Assembly (NCBI RefSeq): GCF_024171955.1
Contig: NZ_JAMTCS010000004.1
Location: forward strand, 1 to 64,000
DNA: 64,000 bases
Reading direction: 5' to 3'
Source: Promicromonospora thailandica
GTDB lineage: Bacteria > Actinomycetota > Actinomycetes > Actinomycetales > Cellulomonadaceae
Each line of letters starts with the position of its first letter. Within the stretch, counting starts at the first letter, position 1. The translations under genes and the position numbers were made by a program. Below, piece after piece: positions 25,861 to 35,068 of this stretch. Under the pieces are notes generated by a model. That model saw only the letters and a list, made by a program, of their open reading frames with translations. It ran no database searches and was not told the DNA's origin.

Positions 25861-27152
25861 GACGCGAAGACCCCCTCGGCCGCGCGCTGCCACTCGTCGA
25901 GGATGCTCGTCATGGAGTCGGGCTGGGCGAGGAACTTGGTCAGGGCGGTGTCGGCGGTGGCCTGCAGGGCGTCGGAGGAGTCGCGGTTGAAGAACTGCGT
26001 GATCTCCTCGGTGCTGTTCAGCAGCTCGATGCCCTTCTGCACCAGCGGACTGAACGCCGACGTGTCGACGTCGGGCGAGGTGGGCAGGTTGGACGACTTC
26101 GACTGCTCGATGTACTGCTGCTGCGACTCGGCGGAGGCGAGGTAGCTCAGCAGGTCGAGCGCGCCCTGGTGGTTGTCGCTCCGCGCGGCCGCGAAGAACC
26201 CGTCGGTGGGGGCCTCCTCGGCGGTCGGCACGGAGTCGTTGATGACCGGCACGGAGAAGAAGTCCAGGTCGTCGCGCTGGTCCTCGGGGAAGTAGCCGGA
26301 CACGAACGCCCCGACGAGGTACATGGCGGACGTGTCCTGGGCCACGGGCGTCGCGGCGTCCTGCGCGGTGTAGGACGCCGCGTTCTTGTCGAAGTACGGG
26401 ATGAGCCGCTTGTACTCCTCCATGACGGCCACCACCTCGGGGTCGTTGAAGGCGTGCTCCCCGGCCAGCAGCTCCCGGTGGTACTGCGCGCCGTTGATCC
26501 GCAGGTCGAGGTAGTCGAACCAGCCCGAGGCCATCCACGGCGTGGAGGACAGCCCGTTGGTCAGCGGCACGATGCCCTGGCCGCTCAGGTTCTCGCACAG
26601 CGCGTGGAACTCGTCCCACGACGTGGGCGGCTCGACGCCCCACTTCTCGAACGCCGACTTCTTGTAGAAGACGCTCCACCAGTAGTAGCTGGTCGGCACG
26701 AAGATCTGGTTGCCGGACGCGTCGCTGGACAGGCTCCGCAGCGCGTCCGAGAACCCGGCGCACGGCCCGTCGCCCTCCCACAGCGACGACACGTCCAGCA
26801 GCAGTCCCTCCTCCGCGTAGGACCGGGCCACCGACCCCGCGTACCAGCTCAGCACCTCGGGCGAGTCCCCCGAACGCAGGTAGTTGGTGAGCTGTGCCCG
26901 GAACTGCTCCGTGGCCACCGAGTTCAGCGTGACGTCGCCGCCCGGGTACGCCTTGACCAGCGCCTCCAGGGCGGCCTTGGGGTCGGCGTCCTGGATCGAG
27001 TTCTGCAGGGTGACGAGCCCGGAGCTCGCGCCGCCCCCGCCACCGCCGCTGCCGCCCTGCGTGGTGCCCACGCACGCGGCCAGCAGGCTCGCCGCACCCA
27101 GCGTCATACCGCCCGCGAGCAGCTCGCGGCGCGTGATCGTTCCCTTGGACAT
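25857..27152 (-). CDS. Alpha-galactoside-binding lipoprotein, possible Tat substrate
   Basis: A 431-residue family-1 solute-binding protein. The leader has the twin-arginine pattern TRRELLAGG and a lipobox LLAAC (Cys about residue 27), followed by a Gly/Ser spacer; this suggests Tat export and lipid anchoring. The rest shows typical binding-protein sequence such as SWDEFHALCENL and MYLVGAFVSGYF. GGAGGAGG lies 7 nt before the chosen ATG; an upstream GTG would place extra residues before the leader. First of the five transport/hydrolysis genes after a 46-bp gap. Confidence 0.9.
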   Translation of the reverse strand: MSKGTITRRELLAGGMTLGAASLLAACVGTTQGGSGGGGGGASSGLVTLQNSIQDADPKAALEALVKAYPGGDVTLNSVATEQFRAQLTNYLRSGDSPEVLSWYAGSVARSYAEEGLLLDVSSLWEGDGPCAGFSDALRSLSSDASGNQIFVPTSYYWWSVFYKKSAFEKWGVEPPTSWDEFHALCENLSGQGIVPLTNGLSSTPWMASGWFDYLDLRINGAQYHRELLAGEHAFNDPEVVAVMEEYKRLIPYFDKNAASYTAQDAATPVAQDTSAMYLVGAFVSGYFPEDQRDDLDFFSVPVINDSVPTAEEAPTDGFFAAARSDNHQGALDLLSYLASAESQQQYIEQSKSSNLPTSPDVDTSAFSPLVQKGIELLNSTEEITQFFNRDSSDALQATADTALTKFLAQPDSMTSILDEWQRAAEGVFAS

Positions 27153-27198
27153 CTTCGTTCCTCCTCCGTGCACCCTCGTTGGTGCACCTGGTAACCGC

Positions 27199-28485
27199 TC
27201 AGATCGCGGGCGCGGGTCGGTCCGCGCCCGTCAGGATCGCCGCACACTCCTGCTGCAGCGCGACATCGGACCACATCGGGTGCTGCGGCGCCGCGTTGGA
27301 GCAGACCACCGCGCCCCACGCCCCCAGCCGGCGCGCCTCACGCAGCGCGTGCCGGCAGATCTCCGCCCCGACCGGGTCCTCCTCGAACCGGCCGTGCAGC
27401 GGCGTGTACCCCACGTACCCCTCGCCGAGGACCAGCGGGATGCCGCGGGCCGCGGCGACGTCGGCCGCCACCTCCAGCCACAGCGTCAGGCGCTGGAACA
27501 TCGCCAGGCGGTGCGCACCCCACCGGTCGTACAGCCACCGGTCCCACGCCCGCGGGTCGCACCAGTCGTGCACGTACAGCTCGGGCAGCGCCATGATCGT
27601 GGCGCGCGTGCGCCACTCCTGGCCCGGCGGCACCGTCCAGGCCGCGAGCCCGGGCGCTCCCGGGCGCAGCAGCTCGCGCGCCCTCTCCTCGTCGAACTCG
27701 TCGACCGGCCCCCGCAGCCCGAACGTGTCCACCAGCTCCTGCAGCACCCCGTACACGTACGGGTGCACCACGAGGGCGTCGAGGTCGGCGGGCAGCGCGC
27801 TCAGCGCCCCCACCGGCACGCCCGCGTAGTTCACCGTGACCGGGCGGTCCGGGTGGCGCGCGCGGAACCGTGCGATGCCACGCTCGAGCCGGGGCGTCAG
27901 GGCGCGGACGGCGTCGTCGCCGCGGCCCACGCCCAGCCCGTCGGTGAGGTAGCCGATCTGCACCTCGTTGTGCAGCTCGGTGAGCAGCAGGCGGTGGCCG
28001 AGGTGCTCGGCCTCCAGCAGGTCCACCAGGTCGGCGTGGGCGTCGGCCAGCACCTCGGCCCGCACCTCGGGGTCGACCGCGTGCAGGGCCTCGTACCAGT
28101 CCGGCGTCGCCGCGAACGACGGCGACTGCTGGTACTCCCACGACGACGCGACGACGCCGACGTCGTGCCGGTCCGCGGCGCGGAACAGCTCCAGCAGGTG
28201 GGCGCGGGCGTCGATCGTCGTCGTGTGCCGCACGTCGTACCAGCGGGTGCGCTGCCCGAACGCGCCGCCGAGCGGGCCGAGGCCCAGCGCCGCGGTGTCC
28301 AGGCCCGACCGGAACAGCAGGAACGGCATGGCGCAGATCCGGATCGTGTCGTAACCGCGCTCGCGCGCCTCCGCGAAGGCGCGGTCCAGGTCCTCGAACG
28401 GCTCCCCCGGGCCGGTGCGCGTGTACCAGGAGAAGTCCCACAGGGTGATGACGCGGGGGCCCGCGGTGTGCAGCGAGACGGTCAT
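27199..28485 (-). CDS. TIM-barrel glycoside hydrolase-like protein (clan-A-like)
   Basis: A 428-residue cytoplasmic protein. It begins ITLWDFSWYTRTGPGEPFED, and the barrel contains HNEVQ (about residue 170, the Asn-Glu of a clan-A acid/base) and LGEGYVGYTPLHG (about 365, candidate nucleophile Glu), with the expected spacing for a retaining hydrolase. It resembles cellulase-like proteins of unassigned activity rather than a named GH family. The ATG overlaps the DUF5107 stop (ATGA), so it is translated with it. A role in trimming imported oligosaccharides is inferred. Confidence 0.72.
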   Translation of the reverse strand: MTVSLHTAGPRVITLWDFSWYTRTGPGEPFEDLDRAFAEARERGYDTIRICAMPFLLFRSGLDTAALGLGPLGGAFGQRTRWYDVRHTTTIDARAHLLELFRAADRHDVGVVASSWEYQQSPSFAATPDWYEALHAVDPEVRAEVLADAHADLVDLLEAEHLGHRLLLTELHNEVQIGYLTDGLGVGRGDDAVRALTPRLERGIARFRARHPDRPVTVNYAGVPVGALSALPADLDALVVHPYVYGVLQELVDTFGLRGPVDEFDEERARELLRPGAPGLAAWTVPPGQEWRTRATIMALPELYVHDWCDPRAWDRWLYDRWGAHRLAMFQRLTLWLEVAADVAAARGIPLVLGEGYVGYTPLHGRFEEDPVGAEICRHALREARRLGAWGAVVCSNAAPQHPMWSDVALQQECAAILTGADRPAPAI

Positions 28486-31400
28486 GCCGGCTCCTTCGTG
28501 AGGTCCAGGCCCCGCGACACGGCGTGGCGCAGGTCGGCCGCGTGCCGGGAGGCCGCGAGGTCGGGGCGTTCCAGCAGCTCCCCGGCCCCCGCCGGGTCGC
28601 CGTCCAGGAGGGCGAGCTGGGCGTCGAGGAACAGCACCCGCCGGTCGCGCACGCGCAGCGGGTCCTCCTCGAACAGCAGCAGGTCGGGCAGCGAGGTGGC
28701 GAAGTAGTCCACGCGCGGCACCGCGGCGGCGAACTCGTCCCGGTAGGCGCGCAGGGCCGCCGTCAGCCCGTCCGCCTCGGCGGCGCGCCCCAGGCGGCGC
28801 AGGGCGAGCACCGTCCAGAACGTCTGCTCGCCGTGCTCCTGCGTGCTCATCTCCACGAAGTCGCCCCGCTGGTCCGCGGCGGTCCGCCACGCGTCGGCCG
28901 CGCCGTCGTGGGCCCCGGCCGCCGCGAGCGCGTCGCCCAGCAGCAGGTGCAGGTGCGCGGTGCTGGCCAGGGGGTGCCGGGCCTCGCCGAGGTTCGGGGG
29001 CGGGGCGAGCGCCGCACGCACGTGGCCGACGGCGTCCCCGGCGCGCCCGTCCGCGAGCGCGTCCAGCGCCCGGTGGACGTGGGCGCGGTCCCAGGCCAGG
29101 AGCGCCTGCCCCTCGCCGCCCTCCCACGGGTGCAGGCGGCGGCCGCCGAGGATCGTCAGGGCCTCGGCGGACCGGCCCACGGTGATCATGAGGTGCAGGG
29201 CCTCGACCGCGAGGTCGTCGCGGTCCAGCGCGCCGGCCCCGGGCTCCAGCAGGCGGGTCAGCCGCGCGGCGGGGGCCGCGCCCGTGAGGGCCGCGAGCTG
29301 GTCGCGCTCGTAGCGCAGCCGCGCGTCGCCGGGCGCCGCGGCGCAGGCCCGCTCGTAGGCGTCGGCGGCCGTGGCCAGGTCCCGCTCGTGGTTGACGGCG
29401 GCCAGCCCGATGTTGCGCCAGGCCACGACGTCGTCCGGGTCCAGGTCGGCGGCGGCGCGCCACAGGGCCAGCGCGTCGGCGCGGCGTCCGGCGGCGTAGG
29501 TCCAGTGTCCGAGCAGCGAGCGGGCGCGGGCGTCGCGCGGGTCGGCGTCGGCCGCCTCGCGCAGCACGGCGACGTCGGCGAGCCGGCCGGGGAAGCACCA
29601 CGTGGCGTCCAGCCCCTGGGCCCGTGCCCGCTCGGCGGCGGCCTCCTCGGGCCGCCCCGACAGCCGCAGCACGTGCGCCCGGTGGTACGCGAGCAGCGGC
29701 CGGACGGCGGTCTGACCGGCGGGCCGGTGGTCCTCGCGGGCCTCGGCCTCGTCCAGGCAGGCCAGCGCCGCGTCGTGCTCCCCCACGTCCGCGAGCTCGA
29801 TCGCCACGTCGAGCAGCGTCTGGGCGTCGTCCGTGGCCGGGCGGCCGTCGAGGTGCCGCAGCCAGGCGTCGAGCGGGTCGAGGCTGCGGGCGGCGGCGAG
29901 CACGGCCGCGGCGGCGTCGTGCCGGCGCAGGCGGCCGTGGCACACCACGGTCAGGGCGAGCGCCTGGAGGTGGTCGGGCTCGGTGCGGCGCACGTCGTCG
30001 AGCCGGCCGAGGGCGTCGGCGTAGCGCCCGGCGCGCGCGTCGAGGCGCGCCATCCGGTAGCCCGCGGGCGCCCGCCACGCCCGCGCCCAGGAGGCCTGCG
30101 CGTAGGCGGCGTAGGCGCCCACCTCGTCGCCGAGCGCCTCGCGTGCCAGGCCGAGCAGGTACAGCGCCGTCGTGTCGCGGGGGCTGCGGTGCAGCCGGGT
30201 GAGCCGGCCGACGGCGCGCTCCAGCAGGTCGCGCGCCTCCTCCGCGTCGCCCGCCGCGTAGGCGCGGCGCCCGAGCCCCACGAGGCTGTCGACGTGCCCG
30301 GGGTCGCGGTCCAGCGCCGCCCGCCAGTAGGGCTCCGGGGCGCGCGTGGCGTGCCGGTACAGGTCGAGGTGCGCGGCGACGAGGGCCAGCTCCTCGACGG
30401 TGCCGATGTCCTCGGGTGCCGGCGGCTCCTCGGCCGGGTCGGGCTCGGGCCCACGGTCCGCGCCCTCCGGCGTCTCGGTCCAGGCGACCAGGGTCCGGCC
30501 GCCGTGGGTGACCGTCACCGTGAGCGGGCCGGTCCCGGCCGCGACGTCACGCTCCAGGAGCACGGGCCGGGTCGGGTCGGCGGACACGACGTCGGCGGTC
30601 GGCCGGGCGCCGTCGGCCGTGAGCGTGACCGTCAGATCGTCCAGGGGCCGCGACACGACGACGCCGACGCGCGCCGTGCCGTCCCGCCGCTCCAGCCGGA
30701 CCGCCGCGTCCGGCGTGGCCCGGTCCACCGGGCCGACGTCGCGGAACGGGTACCAGAGCTGCGAGAACACCTTGGTCTCGCCCGGCGCCAGGAGCGCGAA
30801 GTCGGGCTGGTTGTCCGTGAACACCCCCGCCATGAGCTCCACGTAGTGCGAGCCGTCGTCGGCCAGGTTGGCGTCCCACGCGTGCCCGAACGCTGCGTTG
30901 CCCCAGGTCCACTGCTTCTTGCCGGGCGAGAGGGCCCGGTCGGCCAGGTGCACGAAGCCGAGCCCCGCCGCGTGGTCGTAGCCCCCGAAGAACTCCTCGG
31001 CGCTGTTCAGACCCATGTACGACGTGGGCACCGGGATGTTGCGGTACCAGTCCAGCCGGTCGCCGCCCGAGGCCGCGAGCGCCGGGTAGTCCACCCCGTA
31101 GTAGGGCCGGTCGGCGTGCGGGAACGCGGTGACCGCGCGGCGCGCGTGGTCCGCGACCCAGGTGACGTCGTGCGGGAAGAAGGACTGGTAGTGGTTGTCG
31201 ACCTTGGCGGCCACGTTGGCCCACCACAGGAAGGACTGCGGCAGCTCGCTGCGGTTGTACAGCCGCACGGCGAGCTCCAGCACGGCGCTGCCCGGCCGCA
31301 GCCGCACGCCGTGCATGCCCTTCATCCGGGTGAACGGGTCGTGGTCGGAGCACCAGACGACGACGGCGCCGTCGGCCTCCTCCTCGATCTCGACGTCCAC

Positions 31401-31844
31401 GGGCAGGTAGGTGGCCGGACGGTGGTGCTGCGGCCAGTTCAGCTCGACGCCGCCCGCGACCCACGGCCCCGCGAGGCCCACCAGGGCCGGCTTGATCACG
31501 GGATTGGTCCAGAAGAAGTCCCGGCCGGTGCCGCGCTCGCGGGCCACGTGGATGCGGCCGCCCAGCTCGGGCAGCACCACCACGCGCAGCCACTCGTTCT
31601 CCAGGTGCACGGCGCGCCACTCGCGCGGGTGGGGCTCGTCGGCGATCTGGTGGTGGAACGGGAGCGGGTACACGCGGCCGGACGAGCCCTGGTAGACGCG
31701 CCGGTCCAGGTAGGCGGGGAACCGGTCCGGGGGCAGGGGTTCGTACGTGGTCAGGGTGAGCGGCGCCTCCCAGGCGGCCGCGGCCCGGCCGGCCAGGTCG
31801 GCGGGCCGGTCGGGCAGGTCGAGCACGGACTCCACATCGAGCAT
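28482..31844 (-). CDS. DUF5107 domain protein with TPR repeats
   Basis: A 1120-residue protein in two parts. Residues about 40-340 are a beta-rich DUF5107 domain, related in look to mutarotase-like beta-sandwiches: LPELGGRIHVARERGTGRDFFW, GGVELNWPQHHRP and WTWGNAAFGHAWDANL. Residues about 480-1100 are helical with repeated TPR-like units (for example LGLAREALGDEVGAYAAY and LLGHWTYAAGRRADALALW). No signal peptide. DUF5107 proteins are common in polysaccharide-utilisation loci and their catalytic role is not clear to me. It is the first gene of the operon, and the AraC-type 26-bp site lies 48-73 bp upstream of its start. Confidence 0.82.
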   Translation of the reverse strand: MLDVESVLDLPDRPADLAGRAAAAWEAPLTLTTYEPLPPDRFPAYLDRRVYQGSSGRVYPLPFHHQIADEPHPREWRAVHLENEWLRVVVLPELGGRIHVARERGTGRDFFWTNPVIKPALVGLAGPWVAGGVELNWPQHHRPATYLPVDVEIEEEADGAVVVWCSDHDPFTRMKGMHGVRLRPGSAVLELAVRLYNRSELPQSFLWWANVAAKVDNHYQSFFPHDVTWVADHARRAVTAFPHADRPYYGVDYPALAASGGDRLDWYRNIPVPTSYMGLNSAEEFFGGYDHAAGLGFVHLADRALSPGKKQWTWGNAAFGHAWDANLADDGSHYVELMAGVFTDNQPDFALLAPGETKVFSQLWYPFRDVGPVDRATPDAAVRLERRDGTARVGVVVSRPLDDLTVTLTADGARPTADVVSADPTRPVLLERDVAAGTGPLTVTVTHGGRTLVAWTETPEGADRGPEPDPAEEPPAPEDIGTVEELALVAAHLDLYRHATRAPEPYWRAALDRDPGHVDSLVGLGRRAYAAGDAEEARDLLERAVGRLTRLHRSPRDTTALYLLGLAREALGDEVGAYAAYAQASWARAWRAPAGYRMARLDARAGRYADALGRLDDVRRTEPDHLQALALTVVCHGRLRRHDAAAAVLAAARSLDPLDAWLRHLDGRPATDDAQTLLDVAIELADVGEHDAALACLDEAEAREDHRPAGQTAVRPLLAYHRAHVLRLSGRPEEAAAERARAQGLDATWCFPGRLADVAVLREAADADPRDARARSLLGHWTYAAGRRADALALWRAAADLDPDDVVAWRNIGLAAVNHERDLATAADAYERACAAAPGDARLRYERDQLAALTGAAPAARLTRLLEPGAGALDRDDLAVEALHLMITVGRSAEALTILGGRRLHPWEGGEGQALLAWDRAHVHRALDALADGRAGDAVGHVRAALAPPPNLGEARHPLASTAHLHLLLGDALAAAGAHDGAADAWRTAADQRGDFVEMSTQEHGEQTFWTVLALRRLGRAAEADGLTAALRAYRDEFAAAVPRVDYFATSLPDLLLFEEDPLRVRDRRVLFLDAQLALLDGDPAGAGELLERPDLAASRHAADLRHAVSRGLDLTKEPA

Positions 31845-31891
31845 GGGTCCGACGCTACGAACCCGGCGGGCGCCTCGGGAAGCGACGTATC

Positions 31892-31917
31892 GACGCACTT
31901 GCCTGGACGATCCGACG
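31892..31917. promoter_or_regulatory. 26-bp AraC-type site before the alpha-galactoside operon
   Basis: Read on the minus strand, the site is CGTCGGATCGTCCAGGC, two variable bases, then GTGCGTC. 24 of 26 bases match the site at 32849-32874, in the opposite orientation. It lies between the divergent DUF5107 operon and araC-type gene, so it may control both. Confidence 0.72.
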
Positions 31918-31966
31918 ATTTCCGGGACGGCTGACACCGGCACCGTCGCCGGGCTACCCTCCGGGG

Positions 31967-32848
31967 GTGCGCATCCGTGACGGGTTTCCCGGTCAGCGGC
32001 TGCGGGTGCTGCCGGGCGCCGTGGCCCGTGCGGCGTCCCAGGCCGGTCCCACCTCGCGCCTGCTGGTCACCGACGCGGGCTACTTCCCGCACGCCGCGAA
32101 CCACGGGCGGGTGCGCGCCCGGGGCGCCACGGGCACCATCGTGATCGTGTCGGTGGCCGGCCGCGGGTGGTGCCGCACCCCCGGCGGTCTGCACCGCATC
32201 GACGCTGCTCAGGCGCTCGTGATCCCCGCCGGAGTACCCCACGAGTACTGGGCGGACGACGACGACCCATGGACGATCTGGTGGATGCACGCGCGCGGCC
32301 CGGACGCGACCGAGATCGAGCGCGACCTGGCCCGGCACGCCGGCCCGGACGACGTCGCGGTGGTCGAGGTGCACGACCAGGTGCGCGTGGTCGCCGACCT
32401 CGAGCGGGTGGTCGACGCCCTGGAGACCGACGAGACCTACCCGAGCCTGCTGCGCTGCGCCGGTGCGGCGTGGTCGGTGCTCGCCCAGGTCGCGGCCGAC
32501 GCCGCCGCGGGCAGCCCCGTGCGGGGCGAGCCGGTGCGCGCGGCACAGGAGTACCTGCGCACCCACCTGGACTCCGTGGTGGAGGTGGCGGCGCTCGCGA
32601 GGCGGTTCGGGCTGAGTACGTCGCACTTCTCGGCGCGGTTCCGGGCGGCGACCGGCGGCGGCGTGGTCGAGTACGTGAAGCGGCTGCGCATGGCCCGGGC
32701 GTGCGAGCTGCTCATCACGACGGAGCTGCCCGTGGCCGACATCGCGCGCTCGGTGGGCTACCCGGACCCGTTCTACTTCTCGCGGCAGTTCCGCAGCGTG
32801 CACGCGTGCAGCCCGACGGACTTCCGGCGCGGCATCCACGACCGCTGA
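31967..32848 (+). CDS. AraC-family transcriptional regulator with cupin sensor domain
   Basis: A 293-residue regulator. The N-terminal about 150 residues form an AraC-type cupin arm/sugar-binding domain (IVIVSVAGRGWCRTPGGLH and VIPAGVPHEYWADDDDPW). The C-terminus has two HTH motifs: VVEVAALARRFGLSTSHFSARFR and VADIARSVGYPDPFYFSRQFR, the classic AraC signature. The GTG at 31967 is the first start; the ribosome site is weak. It lies between two copies of one 26-bp site that face the two alpha-galactosidase units, so it is the likely activator of both on binding an alpha-galactoside. Confidence 0.92.
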   Translation: MRIRDGFPGQRLRVLPGAVARAASQAGPTSRLLVTDAGYFPHAANHGRVRARGATGTIVIVSVAGRGWCRTPGGLHRIDAAQALVIPAGVPHEYWADDDDPWTIWWMHARGPDATEIERDLARHAGPDDVAVVEVHDQVRVVADLERVVDALETDETYPSLLRCAGAAWSVLAQVAADAAAGSPVRGEPVRAAQEYLRTHLDSVVEVAALARRFGLSTSHFSARFRAATGGGVVEYVKRLRMARACELLITTELPVADIARSVGYPDPFYFSRQFRSVHACSPTDFRRGIHDR

Positions 32849-32874
32849 CGTCGGATCGTCCAGGCGGGTGCGTC
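32849..32874. promoter_or_regulatory. 26-bp AraC-type site before the GH27 gene
   Basis: Begins immediately after the araC stop codon: CGTCGGATCGTCCAGGC, GG, then GTGCGTC. It matches the operator at 31892-31917 at 24 of 26 positions and lies 99 bp before the GH27 start. Confidence 0.72.
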
Positions 32875-32973
32875 GTCCTCTGCATTCCGTCGGGGCCGGG
32901 GCGCGGGGTTTGCTGGGCGGGTTCCCTCCCCTCGGCCCCCGGCCGAGCCGACGACGACGTCAGGAGACCCCGG

Positions 32974-35052
32974 ATGTTCACCGTACGAACCTGGGCGGCG
33001 CGGACGAGCGCCGCCCTGCTCACGACAGCGCTGCTCACGACAGCCCTGGTCACGACGGCGGGTGCCGCGCCGGCCGGGCCGGCCGGGCCGCCGCCGGCGG
33101 CCGGGCCGAGCCCCACCCCCTACCAGGGCTGGAACACCTACTACGGCCTGGGCGGCGACTTCACGGCCGACGAGGTGCTCGACGTGGCCGACTTCCTCGT
33201 GTCGTCCGGCCTCGCGGACGCGGGCTACGACATCGTGTGGCTCGACGGCGGCTGGCAGGCCGACGTGCCGCGCGACGCCGACGGCCTGCTGCAGGGCGAC
33301 CCGGAGCGGTTCCCGGACGGCATGGCCGCGCTGGCCGACGCGATCCACGACCGCGGCCTGCGCGCCGGCATCTACACCGACGCCGGACCGTACATCCCCG
33401 GCACCTGCGGTCTGGGCAGCGGCGACCACTACCAGACCGACGCCAACACGTTCGCCGCGTGGGGGTACGACGCGGTCAAGGTCGACTTCCTGTGCGGCAT
33501 CGCCGCCGACCTGGACCCGCGGAGGGCGTTCACCGCGTTCGCGCAGGCGCTGCGGGACAACAGCTCCGGCCGCGAGATGATCTTCAACCTGTGCAACCCG
33601 GTCACGTCGCCCGACTGGGGCGACTACCCGGAGGAGCAGCAGTCCACGTGGTCGTGGACGTACGCCCCCGGCATCGCCGAGTCGTGGCGCACCTACACGG
33701 ACGTCGGCTTCGTGGGGCAGATCCAGTTCAAGGACGTGCTGCGCAACTTCGACGCCAACGCGCGGCACCCGGAGGTCGCGGGCCCCGGGCACTTCAGCGA
33801 CCCGGACTACCTGGGCCCGGAGCTGGGCATGACCACCGAGGAGTTCCGCACCCAGATGTCGCTGTGGACGGTGGCCGCGGCGCCGCTGATCATCTCCAGC
33901 GACCCGCGCACGCTCAGCGACGCGTCCATGGACATCCTGCTCGACGAGGACGTGCTGGCGATCGACCAGGACCGCCTCGGCGTCCAGGGCACCCGCGTCG
34001 GCCCCGCCGGCACCACCGAGACGTGGGCCAAGCCGCTCACGGACGGCTCGGTGGCCGTCGCGCTGCTCAACCGCGGCGACGCGCCCACCGAGGTCTCCAC
34101 CACGGCGCGCGACCTGGGCCTGCGCGGGCGGTCGTTCGAGGTGCTGGACACCTGGACGGACGCGCGCACGCAGTCGGCCGGGACGGTCCGCGCGGCCGTG
34201 CCCGCGCACGGCGCCGCGCTGCTGCGCGTCACGCCCGCCCGGCCGGGCGGCGTCCCGCGCCTGGTCGCCACGGCGCCCACCTTCACGGCCGTCGGGTCCG
34301 ACGACGTCGCACCCACCACCGACCTGTCCGCCGCCGCGGGCGACCGACTGACCACCGAGGTGACGCTGCACAACGACGGCAGCACGCCGGTGCGAGCCCC
34401 GCGCGTCACGCTCGCGGTGCCCGAGGGCTGGTCGGTGCGCGCGCTCGGCGCCGCCCCGCGGGTCGTGCGACCCGGCGGCTCGGCCACCCTCGACTTCGCG
34501 GTGACCGTCCCGGGCGGCGCCACGACCGGCGGCTACGAGGTCACCGCGGCGGTCTCGTCCGGGTCCGGCCGCGTCACCACGCCGCCGTCGGCCGTGACGA
34601 TCGCGCCCGCACCGCCGTCCGGCGACGCCGTGGTGCTCTCGCGCCACCCGTGGGTGAGCGCGAGCAGCGGCTGGATGGAGCCCACGGTGGACCAGAGCGT
34701 GGGCGGCGGGTCGCCGCTCACCGTCGCGGGCACGGTGCACGGGTCCGGGATCGGCGTGGCCAGCCCGTCGCACGTGCGCTACTACCTCGGCGGCGCGTGC
34801 GGCGCGCTCTCCGGGCGCGTGGGCATCGACGACGTCGTGGGCACGGTCGGGCCGGAGGGCGGCACGGCGACGTTCGACGTCGTCGGCGACGGCGCGGTGC
34901 TGTGGAGCAGCGGCACCGTCGAGCGGGGCGCCGCCGTGCCCTTCGACGTCGACGTCACGGGCGTCCGCGACCTGCGCCTCCGGGTCGGCGACGCGGGCGA
35001 CGGCGGCTACAACGACCGCGCCGACTGGCTCTCGCTCACCGCGAGCTGCTGA
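32974..35052 (+). CDS. Secreted alpha-galactosidase, GH27, with NEW3 and NPCBM-like domains
   Basis: A 692-residue secreted enzyme. The signal peptide (about residues 1-32) contains three LLTTA-type repeats encoded by a 15-bp tandem repeat. The GH27 barrel (about 45-345) begins TPYQGWNTYYGLGGDF; AVKVDFLCG carries nucleophile Asp171 and GPGHFSDPDYL holds the acid/base region (Asp276/Asp278). Then come the all-beta C-terminal GH27 domain, a NEW3-like segment (about 450-545, LPEGW-like pattern) and an NPCBM-like galactose-binding domain (about 555-692). It frees galactose from galactomannan or raffinose-type oligosaccharides outside the cell. CAGGAG lies 8 nt before the ATG. Confidence 0.93.
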   Translation: MFTVRTWAARTSAALLTTALLTTALVTTAGAAPAGPAGPPPAAGPSPTPYQGWNTYYGLGGDFTADEVLDVADFLVSSGLADAGYDIVWLDGGWQADVPRDADGLLQGDPERFPDGMAALADAIHDRGLRAGIYTDAGPYIPGTCGLGSGDHYQTDANTFAAWGYDAVKVDFLCGIAADLDPRRAFTAFAQALRDNSSGREMIFNLCNPVTSPDWGDYPEEQQSTWSWTYAPGIAESWRTYTDVGFVGQIQFKDVLRNFDANARHPEVAGPGHFSDPDYLGPELGMTTEEFRTQMSLWTVAAAPLIISSDPRTLSDASMDILLDEDVLAIDQDRLGVQGTRVGPAGTTETWAKPLTDGSVAVALLNRGDAPTEVSTTARDLGLRGRSFEVLDTWTDARTQSAGTVRAAVPAHGAALLRVTPARPGGVPRLVATAPTFTAVGSDDVAPTTDLSAAAGDRLTTEVTLHNDGSTPVRAPRVTLAVPEGWSVRALGAAPRVVRPGGSATLDFAVTVPGGATTGGYEVTAAVSSGSGRVTTPPSAVTIAPAPPSGDAVVLSRHPWVSASSGWMEPTVDQSVGGGSPLTVAGTVHGSGIGVASPSHVRYYLGGACGALSGRVGIDDVVGTVGPEGGTATFDVVGDGAVLWSSGTVERGAAVPFDVDVTGVRDLRLRVGDAGDGGYNDRADWLSLTASC
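33016..33060. repeat. 15-bp tandem repeat inside the GH27 signal peptide (three units)
   Basis: Units CTGCTCACGACAGCG at 33016-33030, 33031-33045 (one change) and 33046-33060 (more diverged) encode Leu-Leu-Thr-Thr-Ala repeats that make up the hydrophobic core of the leader. Confidence 0.85.
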
Positions 35053-35068
35053 AGCCACGGGACAACGT

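Noticed and set aside
28482-31844. A plus-strand ORF of more than 1100 codons opposite the DUF5107 gene (28524-31934)
   Set aside because: It is a stop-poor complement of a GC-rich gene; composition is Arg/Val/Gly/His-biased and no domain is seen, whereas the minus strand has DUF5107 and TPR features.
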